Assembly: GCA_963700735.1 (NCBI GenBank)
Contig: CAVOYR010000004.1
Location: forward strand, 310,001 to 374,000
Source of the DNA: Anderseniella sp963700735
GTDB taxonomy: Bacteria; Pseudomonadota; Alphaproteobacteria; Rhizobiales; Aestuariivirgaceae
Length of the DNA: 64,000 nucleotides
Direction of reading: 5' to 3'
Positions 19,794 through 29,119 of the stretch are shown in pieces; position 1 is the stretch's first letter; every line of letters starts with the position of its first letter. The position numbers were made by a program, and so were the translations under genes. The notes under the pieces were generated by a model. It had not been told where the DNA came from. It was given only the letters and a program-made list of their open reading frames with translations, and did no database searches.

Positions 19794-20287
19794 CCGCATC
19801 ATCACATGGTCACACCGAAATTTCTGCCGGGGACGCTGCGCGCATCGAGGCGTTGTTGCAAGCCTATGGCCGCAACCCGCTGCGCTGGCCCGAGGCTGAC
19901 CGCTTGCGCTTTGCCCACCTCGTGCGGGCGCCGCATCTTTTGCCTCAGGCCGCCGCCGGGGAGGCAGACCGGATTGACCGGCTGCTGGATCTCGCCGGTG
20001 CTGCCGCAGTCTTGGAGCCTGCAGGCGCGCGCACACGCTTGTTGCAACGCATCTCCGCCGAGCCGCAGATCATCGACGATGTCACCACACCGCCACCGTT
20101 TACCGGCGTGCGCGCGTGGCTGGCTGCGGGCATGATGGCGGCGAGCATTGCCATCGGCGCGTTTGTCGGTCTCGACACCAATGCGGTCACCACGCTGGCC
20201 GATGCATTGCAGGTCGAGACACCCGGTGACGACGTGCTGGACGTCGTGCTGGCCATCGACGCCGATGATGAGGGTGGTGTGCTTTGA
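19790..20287 (+). CDS. Predicted membrane anti-sigma factor or regulator partner
   Basis: This 165-residue protein has a soluble Arg/Ala-rich N-terminal half, one clear membrane helix near residues 108-127 (WLAAGMMAASIAIGAFVG) and a short acidic C-terminus that would be periplasmic. No catalytic motif is visible. It overlaps the sigma factor gene by four bases and the next gene by three. The topology and position are what is expected for an anti-sigma factor, but the sequence has no conserved zinc-binding motif, so the function is inferred from context. Confidence 0.7.
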   Translation: MTASSHGHTEISAGDAARIEALLQAYGRNPLRWPEADRLRFAHLVRAPHLLPQAAAGEADRIDRLLDLAGAAAVLEPAGARTRLLQRISAEPQIIDDVTTPPPFTGVRAWLAAGMMAASIAIGAFVGLDTNAVTTLADALQVETPGDDVLDVVLAIDADDEGGVL

Positions 20288-20811
20288 CGCCGCCCGTTCA
20301 ACAACCTGTGCGGCGGCGGCGCTGGTCCTGGGTGTGGATCGTGCTGGGCCTGTCGCTTGCCCTCAATCTCGTGGTGATCGCCGCGCTGGTCAGTCACCAG
20401 TTCTTCGGCAAGGGTCGCATGGGTCACCGCATCACCGGTCCCGGCTATACGCAGGTGTTGCCGCGCGCCTTCTTCCGCCAGCTGGAAGATGCCCGCCGCG
20501 AGGAACTGCTCTCCGCCCTTCGCGATCATCGCCAGGAGTTTCGCGGCTTGCGTGCTGACCTGCGCGACAAGGCACGGGGCATTGCAGGTGCACTGCGGGC
20601 CGAGCCGTTCGACCAGGCCGCGCTCGAACAGGCGATGAGCACCTATGAGCAATCCTCTGGCACCATGATCTCTCGTGGTGGAGAAATTGCCCGCGACCTG
20701 TTCGCCAGGCTGACCCCCGCCGAGCGCAAGGTGATGGCCGACGAGATCGAGCGCAAGAGCATGAGCCGGCGCAAGTGGCGCAAGAAGCAGGAAGACGGTG
20801 AGAGCAATTGA
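20284..20811 (+). CDS. Periplasmic heavy-metal sensor-like protein (CpxP/Spy-like)
   Basis: This 175-residue protein has an N-terminal membrane anchor (residues 14-37) and a long helical domain with the repeated pattern of CpxP/Spy/CnrX-type sensors (REELLSALRDHRQEF, then LTPAERKVMADEIE). It ends in a strongly basic tail. It begins with TTG overlapping the previous stop (TTGA), so translation is coupled. These proteins bind misfolded proteins or metal ions in the periplasm, so it could sense the stress that releases the neighbouring sigma factor. It meets the next gene tail to tail, 15 bases away. Confidence 0.8.
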   Translation: MTPPVQQPVRRRRWSWVWIVLGLSLALNLVVIAALVSHQFFGKGRMGHRITGPGYTQVLPRAFFRQLEDARREELLSALRDHRQEFRGLRADLRDKARGIAGALRAEPFDQAALEQAMSTYEQSSGTMISRGGEIARDLFARLTPAERKVMADEIERKSMSRRKWRKKQEDGESN

Positions 20812-20826
20812 CCGGCGTATGACCGG

Positions 20827-23208
20827 TCAGGCGCCGACGCTGATGGAGATCGGCTCGATCACTGCATCGGACTCGACGATGCGCTTTTCCGGCTGGCCCT
20901 TGGGCGCGATCGGCAGGGTCACGGTCACGGTCGTGCCCTTGCCCTGCTCACTGGCGATGTGAAGGTCGCCATCGTTCAGCCGGATCAGCGAATTGGATAT
21001 GGCAAGGCCAAGGCCCGAGCCGGACCTCGTCTTGGTGAGCTGGTTCTCGACCTGCTCGAACGGCCTGCCCAGCTTGGAAATCTGGTTGGCCGGAATGCCG
21101 ATGCCGCTGTCGGCAATCACGATCTCCACCTTCCTCGATGAGCGCCGCGCCGAGATCGTCACGGAGCCGCCTGCGGGGGTGAACTTGACGCCGTTGGCCA
21201 GCACGTTGATCAGCACCTGCTTCAGCGAGCGGATATCCGCCATGGCATGCAGTGTTTCGGGCAGGTCCTTGCGCAGGCTCACCTTGCCCTCCTGCGCCCT
21301 GCCGGAAACAATGCGCAGCGCTTCCTCGATCACTGATGTCACGTCGCACTTCTCGATTTCCAGCGTGACCCGCCCGGCCTCGATCTTCGACATGTCGAGA
21401 ATGTCGTTGATAACGTCCAGCAGGTACTGCCCGGATGAATGAATGTCGTGGGCATAATCGAGGTACTTTGGCACCTGCACCTGCCCGAACAGCTGCTGCT
21501 CGATCACCTCGGAGAACCCGATGATGGCGTTGAGCGGCGTGCGCAATTCATGGCTCATGTTGGCCAGGAACTCGGACTTCGACCGGTTGGCCGATTCGGC
21601 ACGCGCCTTTTCGCGGGCGTACTTCTCGGCCAGGTCCGCCAGGCGTTGCGACTGCTGTTCCAGCTCCATGCGCGACTTCTGCAGGTCACGCACCGTGTTC
21701 ATCAGCTCGCGCTCGGATTCGAGCAGCTTTTCTTCCTGCAGCTTGAGGTTGGAAATGTCGGTGCCCACCGACACGAAGCCACCGTCCTTGGTGCGCCGTT
21801 CGTTGATCTGCAGCCAGCGCCCGTCATTGAGCTGCACCTCGAACGTGTTGCCGTCAGCCCCGTCCGGCACGCACGGCCCGCTCATGTCGGCAGAGACTGG
21901 TGTGCGCCGCCGTATGACCGGTTCTCGCGCCACCAGCATCACGTCCTCGTAGCGCGACCCGGGCCGGCACACGCTGGCCGGCAGGTTGTTGAGCTGCTGG
22001 TACTTGGTGTTGCACATCACCAGCTTGTTGTCGGAATCCCACAGCACGAAGGCTTCCGACACGTTCTCGATGGCATCGCGCAGCCGCAGTTCCGCTTCCT
22101 GGTTCAGCTTGTCGAGCCGCTTCTGCTCGGTGATGTCGATGGCAATGCCGACAAGGTTTGGCGCGTCCTGCCCCGGTGCCTGCGACAGCTCGGCCCGCGC
22201 CCGCAGCCACACCCAGTGGCCGTCCTTGTGCTTCATGCGGAATTCCTGGTCGATGGCCGGCCGGCCACCGCGAAGCATGACATCGACCAGCCGGTCGAGC
22301 GGATCATCGTCCACGTGCAGCCGCTCGGCCACCTCGCCATAGGACAGGAACTCACCCTTGGCCTCCAGGCCGAGGATGTCGTACATCGACTTCGACCAGA
22401 ATATCCGGCCGCGGGCGATGTCCCAGTCCCACAGTCCGCAATGGCCGCGGTCCAGCGCCTTGTCCATCCGTTCCGTCGCGATGGCGAGCGTCTGGTCCGC
22501 TTCGGCGGCCCGCGCAGCCTGCCAGTGGAATGCCGTTCCCAGCAGCACCAGCACCCCGAGCGTCACCACGAACAGCGTGGCGATCTGCGTTACGGCCGAA
22601 CGCCAGTCGGCGAGCACCCGCGACTTCGGGTGCACCACTGCAATCTGGCCGGGGAAGGGTGCCAGCGACCGGGTGGCGATATAAACCTGCTCACCGGCGG
22701 GGGTCACGGCCAGTTCCGGCTGGCCCAGGGACTGAGCCGCCAGCATCACCGCGTTCTGGCCGAACAGTGTCGACAGGTTCAGCCCCTTCATCACCGGGTC
22801 TTCCGGGTAACTCGTCTGCACAAAGCCGTTGGCATCGGCAATCATGAACTGCCGTCCGCGCTGGCCGATGTCGCTGGGCAGAACTTCCTTCAGGTCAGCC
22901 GGTGACAGTTCGCGCGGCGAGTCGTCAACGCTCAGCCCGATGCCGAGCGCCGCACTCAGGTCGCCCGCCGCCGCGCGCAGCACCAGCGAGGTCTGGTCGT
23001 TCGAAAACTCGATCGACCGGTCGCGGCTTGCCGACAACTGCAGGAACATTGCCGTTGCCAGCGTGACCAGGAACAGCAGGATGAGGCCGGTGATCAGGTT
23101 GCGCAGGATGCGTTCGGAAATGGCGATAGGGGGCAGCCGCCGGGAGCCGACGCTGACCTTCAGCGATCGTTCCTTGAAGAACAGCTCGGCAAGCTTTGCC
23201 TTGGACAC
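20827..23208 (-). CDS. Membrane PAS-domain hybrid-free sensor histidine kinase
   Basis: This 793-residue kinase has two membrane helices (about residues 36-58 and 210-230) around a periplasmic sensor region. At least two PAS domains with PAC-like ends follow (GHWVWLRARAEL and GRWLQINERRT). Next come a coiled coil (about residues 485-525), the phospho-acceptor motif NMSHELRTPLNAIIGFSE and an ATPase domain (DSGIGIP, GSGLGLAIS). There is no receiver domain. The layout resembles PleC/DivL-type kinases of Alphaproteobacteria, but its partner is not in the window. The GTG start at 23208 has an AGGG about 8 bases upstream. Confidence 0.9.
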   Translation of the reverse strand: MSKAKLAELFFKERSLKVSVGSRRLPPIAISERILRNLITGLILLFLVTLATAMFLQLSASRDRSIEFSNDQTSLVLRAAAGDLSAALGIGLSVDDSPRELSPADLKEVLPSDIGQRGRQFMIADANGFVQTSYPEDPVMKGLNLSTLFGQNAVMLAAQSLGQPELAVTPAGEQVYIATRSLAPFPGQIAVVHPKSRVLADWRSAVTQIATLFVVTLGVLVLLGTAFHWQAARAAEADQTLAIATERMDKALDRGHCGLWDWDIARGRIFWSKSMYDILGLEAKGEFLSYGEVAERLHVDDDPLDRLVDVMLRGGRPAIDQEFRMKHKDGHWVWLRARAELSQAPGQDAPNLVGIAIDITEQKRLDKLNQEAELRLRDAIENVSEAFVLWDSDNKLVMCNTKYQQLNNLPASVCRPGSRYEDVMLVAREPVIRRRTPVSADMSGPCVPDGADGNTFEVQLNDGRWLQINERRTKDGGFVSVGTDISNLKLQEEKLLESERELMNTVRDLQKSRMELEQQSQRLADLAEKYAREKARAESANRSKSEFLANMSHELRTPLNAIIGFSEVIEQQLFGQVQVPKYLDYAHDIHSSGQYLLDVINDILDMSKIEAGRVTLEIEKCDVTSVIEEALRIVSGRAQEGKVSLRKDLPETLHAMADIRSLKQVLINVLANGVKFTPAGGSVTISARRSSRKVEIVIADSGIGIPANQISKLGRPFEQVENQLTKTRSGSGLGLAISNSLIRLNDGDLHIASEQGKGTTVTVTLPIAPKGQPEKRIVESDAVIEPISISVGA

Positions 23209-23516
23209 GCAGATTTCCCTCTCGCGAACGCCGCAAAAACACCTGTTGAAGCGATCATGCGCCGGACAACGCTTGTCCGGTTCACGTCACTGGTGCTCAG
23301 CCGTCCAGGCAACATCCGTCAATCTTCGTGATGGTCTGCAGCCTCGAACTCGCCACTACGGGACCGGAACAACACATGCCCCGTCCCCCCAAATACCCGA
23401 CCGAATCACTGACACCCCATTGATTCGAAGTCAGGGTGATTTGGCAAGTTTGAAAGCCGGTTCCGGCGCCGTTCGAGGTTGAATTGCGCTGGTGAGCCAC
23501 GCGGGGGTGAGGATGC
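23209..23516. other. Intergenic region with a perfect hairpin
   Basis: This 308-base stretch between pepN and the kinase gene has no convincing gene. It contains the perfect stem CCGGACAA (23262-23269) and TTGTCCGG (23273-23280) with a three-base loop. No T-tract follows on either strand, so it could be a weak terminator for pepN or a regulator site for the kinase gene. Confidence 0.45.
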
Positions 23517-26159
23517 TCAGGCAAGCATCCGGGAAACCATTTCAAGGGTGTCGCCTGACAGTCCGTCCTTTGCCTTGATGCGGGCAAGCGCCTGTCGCGC
23601 CTTGTCCTGGCGGGACCGTTCCATGATCTGGTAGCTGCGGAAACTGCCGGCCATGCGCGCGGCAATCTGCGGGTTGCGGCTGTCCAGTTGCGTGATTACA
23701 TCGGCCACCAGGTCATAGCCCGCGCCACTGGCCGCGTTGAAGCCGGCCTGGTTCATGCCGGCAAACGCCCCGATCAGGGCCCGCACCCGGTTGGGCCGGT
23801 CGAGGTTGAAGTCCTTGTGCTGCATCAGCGCCTTGATGTGGTCGGGCGCGTCCGCATCCGGGCGCATGGCGTGCAGGGTGAACCATTTGTCGACCAGCAG
23901 GTGATCGTGGCCGTGGCGCTCGTGGAACTCGCCCAGGGCTGCTGCACGCTGCGGCACGTCGAGCGTGGCCAGAACACCGAGCGGGCCCAGGATGCCGCTC
24001 ATGTGCCTGGCGTCACTGAACTGCCTGTAGGCCAGCTCCGCCGCCGCCTTCGGGTCAGATGCCGACCATAGCGACAACGCGCCATAGGCCATCGCCCGGC
24101 GCCCGGTGCTTGCGGGATCGGGCGAGTAGGGGCCTTCCGGCAGGTCGCGGGAAAGCTGCTGCAGCTTGACCTTGAGCTTTGAGGCCGTGGCCTTGCGCAC
24201 CACGTCGCGCGCCTGCTGCACCAGGTCCGGGTCAACATTGCGTGCCAGCATGTTGGCGATGTCGGCTTCGCCGGGCAGCGCCAGCATCTGCGCCTTGAAC
24301 GCGGGCTCCAGGTCCCCATCGTCGAGCGTGCGCGCCAGTGCATCGGCAAATCCGTCCACGCCGGGTGCGGGCATGCTGTCGGCCAGCGACTGGATGGTCG
24401 ACATGATCATCGACCGCGCCAGCGTCTGGGCGGCTTCCCAGCGGTTGAACGTGTCGCGATCATGTGCCATCAGGAAGGTCAGCTCGTCGTCCTGCAGCGC
24501 AGTGGTGATGCTGACCGGCGCCGAGAAGCCGCGGTTGATCGACAGCACTGGCTGCTGCGTGATGCCGGTGAAGGTCCAGCCCTGCCGCTCCTCGCGCAGT
24601 TCCAGTATGCCGTCTTCCAGCATCCGGCCGTCATCAAGGCGCAAGGCCATGTCCTGCCCGTCCGGCCCGATCAGCCCCACGCCGAGCGGCATGTGCAGGG
24701 CCGGTTTGTCCGTCTGGCCGGGTGTGGGCCGCAGTTCCTGCGTCAGCTCCAGCCGGGCAAGGCCTGCATCCTCGTCCCACGTCAGCTTTGCCGAGACGGA
24801 CGGCGTGCCTGCCTGGTTGTACCAGTGGAAGAACTGCGTCAGGTCGCGGCCCGAGGCGTCTTCCATGCAGGCCACGAAATCCTCAACCGTTGCCGCATCG
24901 CCGTCGTGCCGGTCGAAGTAGATGTCCAGCGCCTCGGCAAACTTCTCCGGCCCCAGCAGGGTCTTCATCATGCGCACGACCTCGGCACCCTTCTCGTACA
25001 CGGTCGCCGTATAGAAGTTGTTGATTTCCATGTAGGATTGCGGTCGCACAGGGTGTGCCAGCGGGCCTGCGTCCTCGGGAAACTGGTGCGAGCGAAGGGT
25101 GCGCACGTCCTGGATTCGCTTGACCGCGCGCGAGCGCAGGTCGGAGGTGAATTCCTGGTCGCGGAACACCGTCAGCCCTTCCTTCAGGCACAGCTGGAAC
25201 CAGTCGCGGCAGGTGATCCGGTTGCCGGTCCAGTTGTGGAAGTACTCGTGCGCGATGATCGCCTCGATGTGCACGTAGTCCTGGTCCGTGGCGGTGTCGG
25301 GCCGGGCCAGGATGTACTTGTCGTTGAAGACGTTGAGGCCCTTGTTCTCCATCGCGCCCATGTTGAAGTCGGACACTGCGACGATCATGAAGATGTCGAG
25401 GTCGTACTCGCGGCCGAACGCTTCCTCGTCCCACTTCATCGAGGCCTTCAGGCTTTGCATGGCCCAGTCGCAGCGGTCCTGCTTGCCCTGTTCGACATAG
25501 ATGCGAAGATCGACCTCACGGCCCGACATGGTGGTGAAGCTGTCGCTGACGCAGGCGAGGTCGCCGCCCACCAGCGCAAACAGGTAGCTGGGCTTCGGCC
25601 ACGGGTCGTGCCAGACCGCATAGTGACGCCCGTCCGGCAGGTCGCCGTGTTCGACCGGGTTGCCGTTCGACAGCAGCACCGGGCACGACGCCTTGTCCGC
25701 CTCTATGCGCACGTCATAGGTCGCCATCACGTCCGGCCTGTCGAGGAACCATGTAATACGGCGGAAGCCTTCGGCCTCGCACTGGGTGCAGAAGATGCCG
25801 TTGGACCGGTACAGCCCCGACAGGGCGGTGTTGGATTGCGGATTGCAGATGGTCTCGACGGTCAGTTCGAACGGCTCGGCAGGCACATTGTCGATGACCA
25901 TCTTCTCGCCGTCGATGCGGTAACGGTTGCCGCCGATCTCTTCGCCATTGATGGCGATGCGCTTCAGTTCCAGGCCTTCGCCATCAAGCTGCAGCGTGCG
26001 TGCACCGGCCTTCGCTGCCGGATTGGGCCGGACCTGTGAGGTCGCCACCACCCGCGTGGCGGTTGCGTCAAGCGATACGTCCAGTGACACGTGGTCGATC
26101 ACGTGGCTCGACGGCGTGTAGTCCTTGAGGTGGATGGTCGGGGGTGTCTCGGTGCGCAT
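23517..26159 (-). CDS. pepN: Aminopeptidase N (M1 family)
   Basis: This 880-residue zinc aminopeptidase removes N-terminal residues from peptides in the cytoplasm. The substrate-binding GAMEN motif is near residues 265-269 (FNMGAMENKGLN). The zinc site is HEYFH near 300-304, with the second Glu 18 residues later in LKEGLTVFRDQEF. The length and the helical C-terminal domain match the bacterial PepN type. It is followed in the same direction by the PAS kinase gene across a 308-base gap and preceded by the DadA-like gene. Confidence 0.97.
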   Translation of the reverse strand: MRTETPPTIHLKDYTPSSHVIDHVSLDVSLDATATRVVATSQVRPNPAAKAGARTLQLDGEGLELKRIAINGEEIGGNRYRIDGEKMVIDNVPAEPFELTVETICNPQSNTALSGLYRSNGIFCTQCEAEGFRRITWFLDRPDVMATYDVRIEADKASCPVLLSNGNPVEHGDLPDGRHYAVWHDPWPKPSYLFALVGGDLACVSDSFTTMSGREVDLRIYVEQGKQDRCDWAMQSLKASMKWDEEAFGREYDLDIFMIVAVSDFNMGAMENKGLNVFNDKYILARPDTATDQDYVHIEAIIAHEYFHNWTGNRITCRDWFQLCLKEGLTVFRDQEFTSDLRSRAVKRIQDVRTLRSHQFPEDAGPLAHPVRPQSYMEINNFYTATVYEKGAEVVRMMKTLLGPEKFAEALDIYFDRHDGDAATVEDFVACMEDASGRDLTQFFHWYNQAGTPSVSAKLTWDEDAGLARLELTQELRPTPGQTDKPALHMPLGVGLIGPDGQDMALRLDDGRMLEDGILELREERQGWTFTGITQQPVLSINRGFSAPVSITTALQDDELTFLMAHDRDTFNRWEAAQTLARSMIMSTIQSLADSMPAPGVDGFADALARTLDDGDLEPAFKAQMLALPGEADIANMLARNVDPDLVQQARDVVRKATASKLKVKLQQLSRDLPEGPYSPDPASTGRRAMAYGALSLWSASDPKAAAELAYRQFSDARHMSGILGPLGVLATLDVPQRAAALGEFHERHGHDHLLVDKWFTLHAMRPDADAPDHIKALMQHKDFNLDRPNRVRALIGAFAGMNQAGFNAASGAGYDLVADVITQLDSRNPQIAARMAGSFRSYQIMERSRQDKARQALARIKAKDGLSGDTLEMVSRMLA

Positions 26160-26177
26160 CTTGTCTCGTGTGCCGGG

Positions 26178-27428
26178 CTACATGCGCCGGTCGATCCGGT
26201 AAGGTTCAAGGTCGGTATTGCTGGCATGCCCGTCCATCAGTTCGGCCAGCAGCCGGCCCGTGGTCGGCCCCCATGTCAGGCCGAGGTGACCATGGCCAAA
26301 GCCATACCACACATTGGCAAGCTTCGGAGACGGCGAAATGACGGGCAGCGAATCCGGTGTGCCGGGCCGTCGGCCCATCCACCTGCTTTCAGATCCGTCC
26401 AGGTCGCGCAGTTTCGGAAACAGCCGCTTGCCATAGACGTGCATCTGGTCTGCCCGGCGCCAGTCGGGGGCGGCATCATTGCCGGCAATCTCGTCGGACC
26501 CGGCAATCTTGATGCCGTCATGGTGTGGTGTCACCGCGCCGGGTTGCGCCGCGTGGGTGATGGCGCGCCCCAGCCTGATGCCTGCATTCTGCATGATGAT
26601 GTGGTAGCCGCGCTCGGCCTCCAGCAGCACTTTCGATCCCAGCATTGCGGCGAGTTCGTGCGACCAGGCGCCCGCACAAATGCACAGGTTTTCGACCGCT
26701 TCTTCGCCTCCGGCCTTCAAGTGCAACCGCGTCACCCGGTTGCCGTCCTGCTCCACGCGGGTCACTTCGTCCTGGATGATCTCGCCGCCATCGCGCACCA
26801 CCTGTTCGGCCAGCCGCACCACCATCCGGTGCGGGTCGCGGATGCGGTGCCAGCCGCCCCAGAACACCGCGCGGTACATGTCTGGCGTCAGGTCCGGTTC
26901 AAGCTCGCGCGCCTCTTCGGGTGTCAGTTCCACGCCAGGGTAGCCATGGTCCGCCTTCACCGTGCGCCAGCCGGCACCTTCGTCATACTGGGCGCGGGTG
27001 CCGTACACCATCAGGCCGTCGTCCATGGCCAGCAGGTCCATGGCACCGGCGTGGCCGAGCACCGTGCGATGATCTTCCAGCGCGCGCAGGCCCAGCGAAT
27101 GGCGCGCCTCGGTAATCTTCCGCACCCGGTCCGGCATCGCGTTGCGCCCCAGCGCCAGCAGCCACGGCAGCGCTTTCGGCAGGTACGACCAGCGCACCGT
27201 GATCGGGCCTTTCGGATCAAGCAGCCATCCCGGTATCTTCATCAGCATGCCGGGATGCACGGTCGGCGTGACACTGGACACCACCACGCCGCCCGCATTG
27301 CCGAACGACGCGCCTTCGCCCGGTGGCACCTTGTCGATCACCCGCACCTTGAAGCCGCGCTGCTGGGCAAACGCCGCCGCTGACATGCCGACGATACCGG
27401 CGCCGATGATGGTCACTGTCTTGTTCAT
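26178..27428 (-). CDS. DadA-like FAD-dependent D-amino acid dehydrogenase/amine oxidoreductase
   Basis: This 416-residue flavoprotein of the DAO family has an N-terminal FAD-binding motif GAGIVG (residues 9-14) and the C-terminal GFGHGHLGLTWGPTTG region typical of DadA-like enzymes. Such enzymes oxidise D-amino acids or secondary amines to imines, which hydrolyse to keto acids and ammonia. It is divergent, across 95 bases, from a RidA gene. RidA hydrolyses reactive imines, so the two probably act together. The exact substrate is not determined. It lies 18 bases before pepN on the same strand. Confidence 0.88.
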   Translation of the reverse strand: MNKTVTIIGAGIVGMSAAAFAQQRGFKVRVIDKVPPGEGASFGNAGGVVVSSVTPTVHPGMLMKIPGWLLDPKGPITVRWSYLPKALPWLLALGRNAMPDRVRKITEARHSLGLRALEDHRTVLGHAGAMDLLAMDDGLMVYGTRAQYDEGAGWRTVKADHGYPGVELTPEEARELEPDLTPDMYRAVFWGGWHRIRDPHRMVVRLAEQVVRDGGEIIQDEVTRVEQDGNRVTRLHLKAGGEEAVENLCICAGAWSHELAAMLGSKVLLEAERGYHIIMQNAGIRLGRAITHAAQPGAVTPHHDGIKIAGSDEIAGNDAAPDWRRADQMHVYGKRLFPKLRDLDGSESRWMGRRPGTPDSLPVISPSPKLANVWYGFGHGHLGLTWGPTTGRLLAELMDGHASNTDLEPYRIDRRM

Positions 27429-27523
27429 CTGAAACTGGGCTCACCTTAGCCGAAACATGCTTGTGTGCGAACGGGTTTTGGTGACAACTAAGGCCAAGCC
27501 AAACACTGGAGTTAAGCCCTGCC

Positions 27524-27940
27524 ATGCCCGTCCACAAGCGTCTTCGCCCGTTCAACACCAAGGAAACCTATCCCGAGCAGAAGCTCAATAACGATCTGTC
27601 GCAAGGCGTCGTTGCGCGCGGCACCATGGTGTTCCTGCGCGGGCAGGTGGCCCAGGACCTGGACACCCGCGAAAGCCTGCACGTGGGCGATGCCGGCAAG
27701 CAGACCGCCAAGGCGATGGCCAACATCAAGATGCTGCTGGAAGAAGCAGGCTCCGAGATGTCCCACATTTGCCGCATCGTGGTGTACCTGACCGATATCC
27801 GCTATCGTGAGGCCGTCTACCTGGAAATGGGCAAGTGGCTCGAAGGCGTGTTTCCCTGCTCCACCGGGCTCGTGGTGCCGGCCCTTGCCCGGCCTGAATG
27901 GGTTGTCGAAATCGAAGTGACGGCTGTTATCCCGGACTGA
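27524..27940 (+). CDS. RidA-family imine/enamine deaminase
   Basis: This 138-residue RidA/YjgF/UK114 protein hydrolyses reactive enamine and imine intermediates to keto acids. The family features are the N-terminal FLRGQVAQD strand, HVGDAGKQTAKAMANIKMLL and the later CRIVVYLTDIRYREAVY, with the catalytic-type Arg placed before the C-terminal strand. It is the first gene of a three-gene operon with a Rieske oxygenase and a DUF1028 protein, and lies opposite an imine-producing flavoenzyme. Confidence 0.9.
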   Translation: MPVHKRLRPFNTKETYPEQKLNNDLSQGVVARGTMVFLRGQVAQDLDTRESLHVGDAGKQTAKAMANIKMLLEEAGSEMSHICRIVVYLTDIRYREAVYLEMGKWLEGVFPCSTGLVVPALARPEWVVEIEVTAVIPD

Positions 27941-27955
27941 TCTGGAGTGATCCTC

Positions 27956-29119
27956 ATGGACACATCGCATACCCTCGACCTGCTTGCGCAGCGTGCATCG
28001 GTTCCGCTCGACCAGGCGATGAGTTCGCCGCCGTCGCTGTATACCGATCCCGCTGTCCTCGACATGGAGATCAGGCAGATCTTCGAGCAGGACTGGCATT
28101 GTCCGGGCCTGGCCGCCGACGTGCCGGAAGCCGGTGACTACATCACCTTCTCCATCGGCGAGCAGCAGGTGTTCTCGATGCGCCAGAAGGACGGGTCCAT
28201 CCGCACCTTCTCCAATGTCTGCCGCCACCGCATGATGCAGTTGCTCGAAGGCAGCGGCAACACCAAGGTCGTTGTTTGCCCGTATCACGCCTGGACCTAT
28301 TCGCAGGACGGGTCCTTGCGCGGCGCGCCCTACATGGACCGCAGCGAAAGCTTCGACCGCAAGAAGTTCTGCCTGCCCGAGATCCGCACCGAGCTGTGGA
28401 ACGGCTGGATCTACATCACGCTCAACCCCGATGCGACGCCGGTGGCCGAGCTGCTCGCCCCCATGAACGACCTCGTCGCCCAGTTCCGCATGGACCGCTA
28501 CGTGCCGTGCGAAACGCAGGACCACGTCTGGCAGACCAACTGGAAGCTGCTGACGGAAAACTTCATGGAGGGCTACCACCTTCCCGTCGCCCATCGCGCC
28601 ACCGTGGGCCAGTGGATCGGGCTGGACGACACGGTGTTTCCCGAAGCGGTCAACCCGCATTTCACCTGGCAGACCTTCACCAAGGGCGAAACCGCCACCT
28701 ATGGCCTCGCGGCCGAGGGCAACGACTACCTCGAGGGACGCTGGCGCTATACCACCATCATGCCGACGGTGTTCCCCGCCCACATGTACGTGCTGGCGCC
28801 CGACCACGTCTGGTACCTGAGCCTGCGCCCGAACGGCGTCGGACAGGTGCACGTGCGCTTCGGCGTGGCGCTGGCGCCCGAACGCCTCGATGCGTTCCCA
28901 AACCGCGAAGCAGCCCTCAAGGACCTGGTCAGCTTCTTCGACCACGTCAACGAGGAAGACCGCTTCGTGGTGGAAGGCATCTTCACCGGCGCGCACGGCA
29001 AGCTGGCGCAGGCCGGCCCGCTGAGCTGGCTCGAACGCGAGATCCACGATTTCCAGAAGTACCTCGCCGGGCGGCTGTGCACCCCGCGCGAGGCAGCCCG
29101 GAAGGTTGCTGCCGAATGA
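27956..29119 (+). CDS. Rieske-type aromatic-ring/N-demethylase oxygenase, large subunit
   Basis: This 387-residue oxygenase component has a Rieske 2Fe-2S site made by C89, H91, C108 and H111 (CRH, 16 residues, CPYH), followed by a catalytic domain with the mononuclear iron ligands in ENFMEGYHLPVAHR near residues 200-213. The family includes carnitine, choline, glycine betaine and stachydrine demethylases as well as ring dioxygenases. The upstream RidA and nearby amine flavoenzyme favour an N-methyl amine or amino acid substrate, but this is inference. No reductase is present here, so a separate one must supply electrons. An ATG at 27956 is preferred over the GTG at 27947. The stop overlaps the next gene (ATGA). 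Confidence 0.9.
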   Translation: MDTSHTLDLLAQRASVPLDQAMSSPPSLYTDPAVLDMEIRQIFEQDWHCPGLAADVPEAGDYITFSIGEQQVFSMRQKDGSIRTFSNVCRHRMMQLLEGSGNTKVVVCPYHAWTYSQDGSLRGAPYMDRSESFDRKKFCLPEIRTELWNGWIYITLNPDATPVAELLAPMNDLVAQFRMDRYVPCETQDHVWQTNWKLLTENFMEGYHLPVAHRATVGQWIGLDDTVFPEAVNPHFTWQTFTKGETATYGLAAEGNDYLEGRWRYTTIMPTVFPAHMYVLAPDHVWYLSLRPNGVGQVHVRFGVALAPERLDAFPNREAALKDLVSFFDHVNEEDRFVVEGIFTGAHGKLAQAGPLSWLEREIHDFQKYLAGRLCTPREAARKVAAE

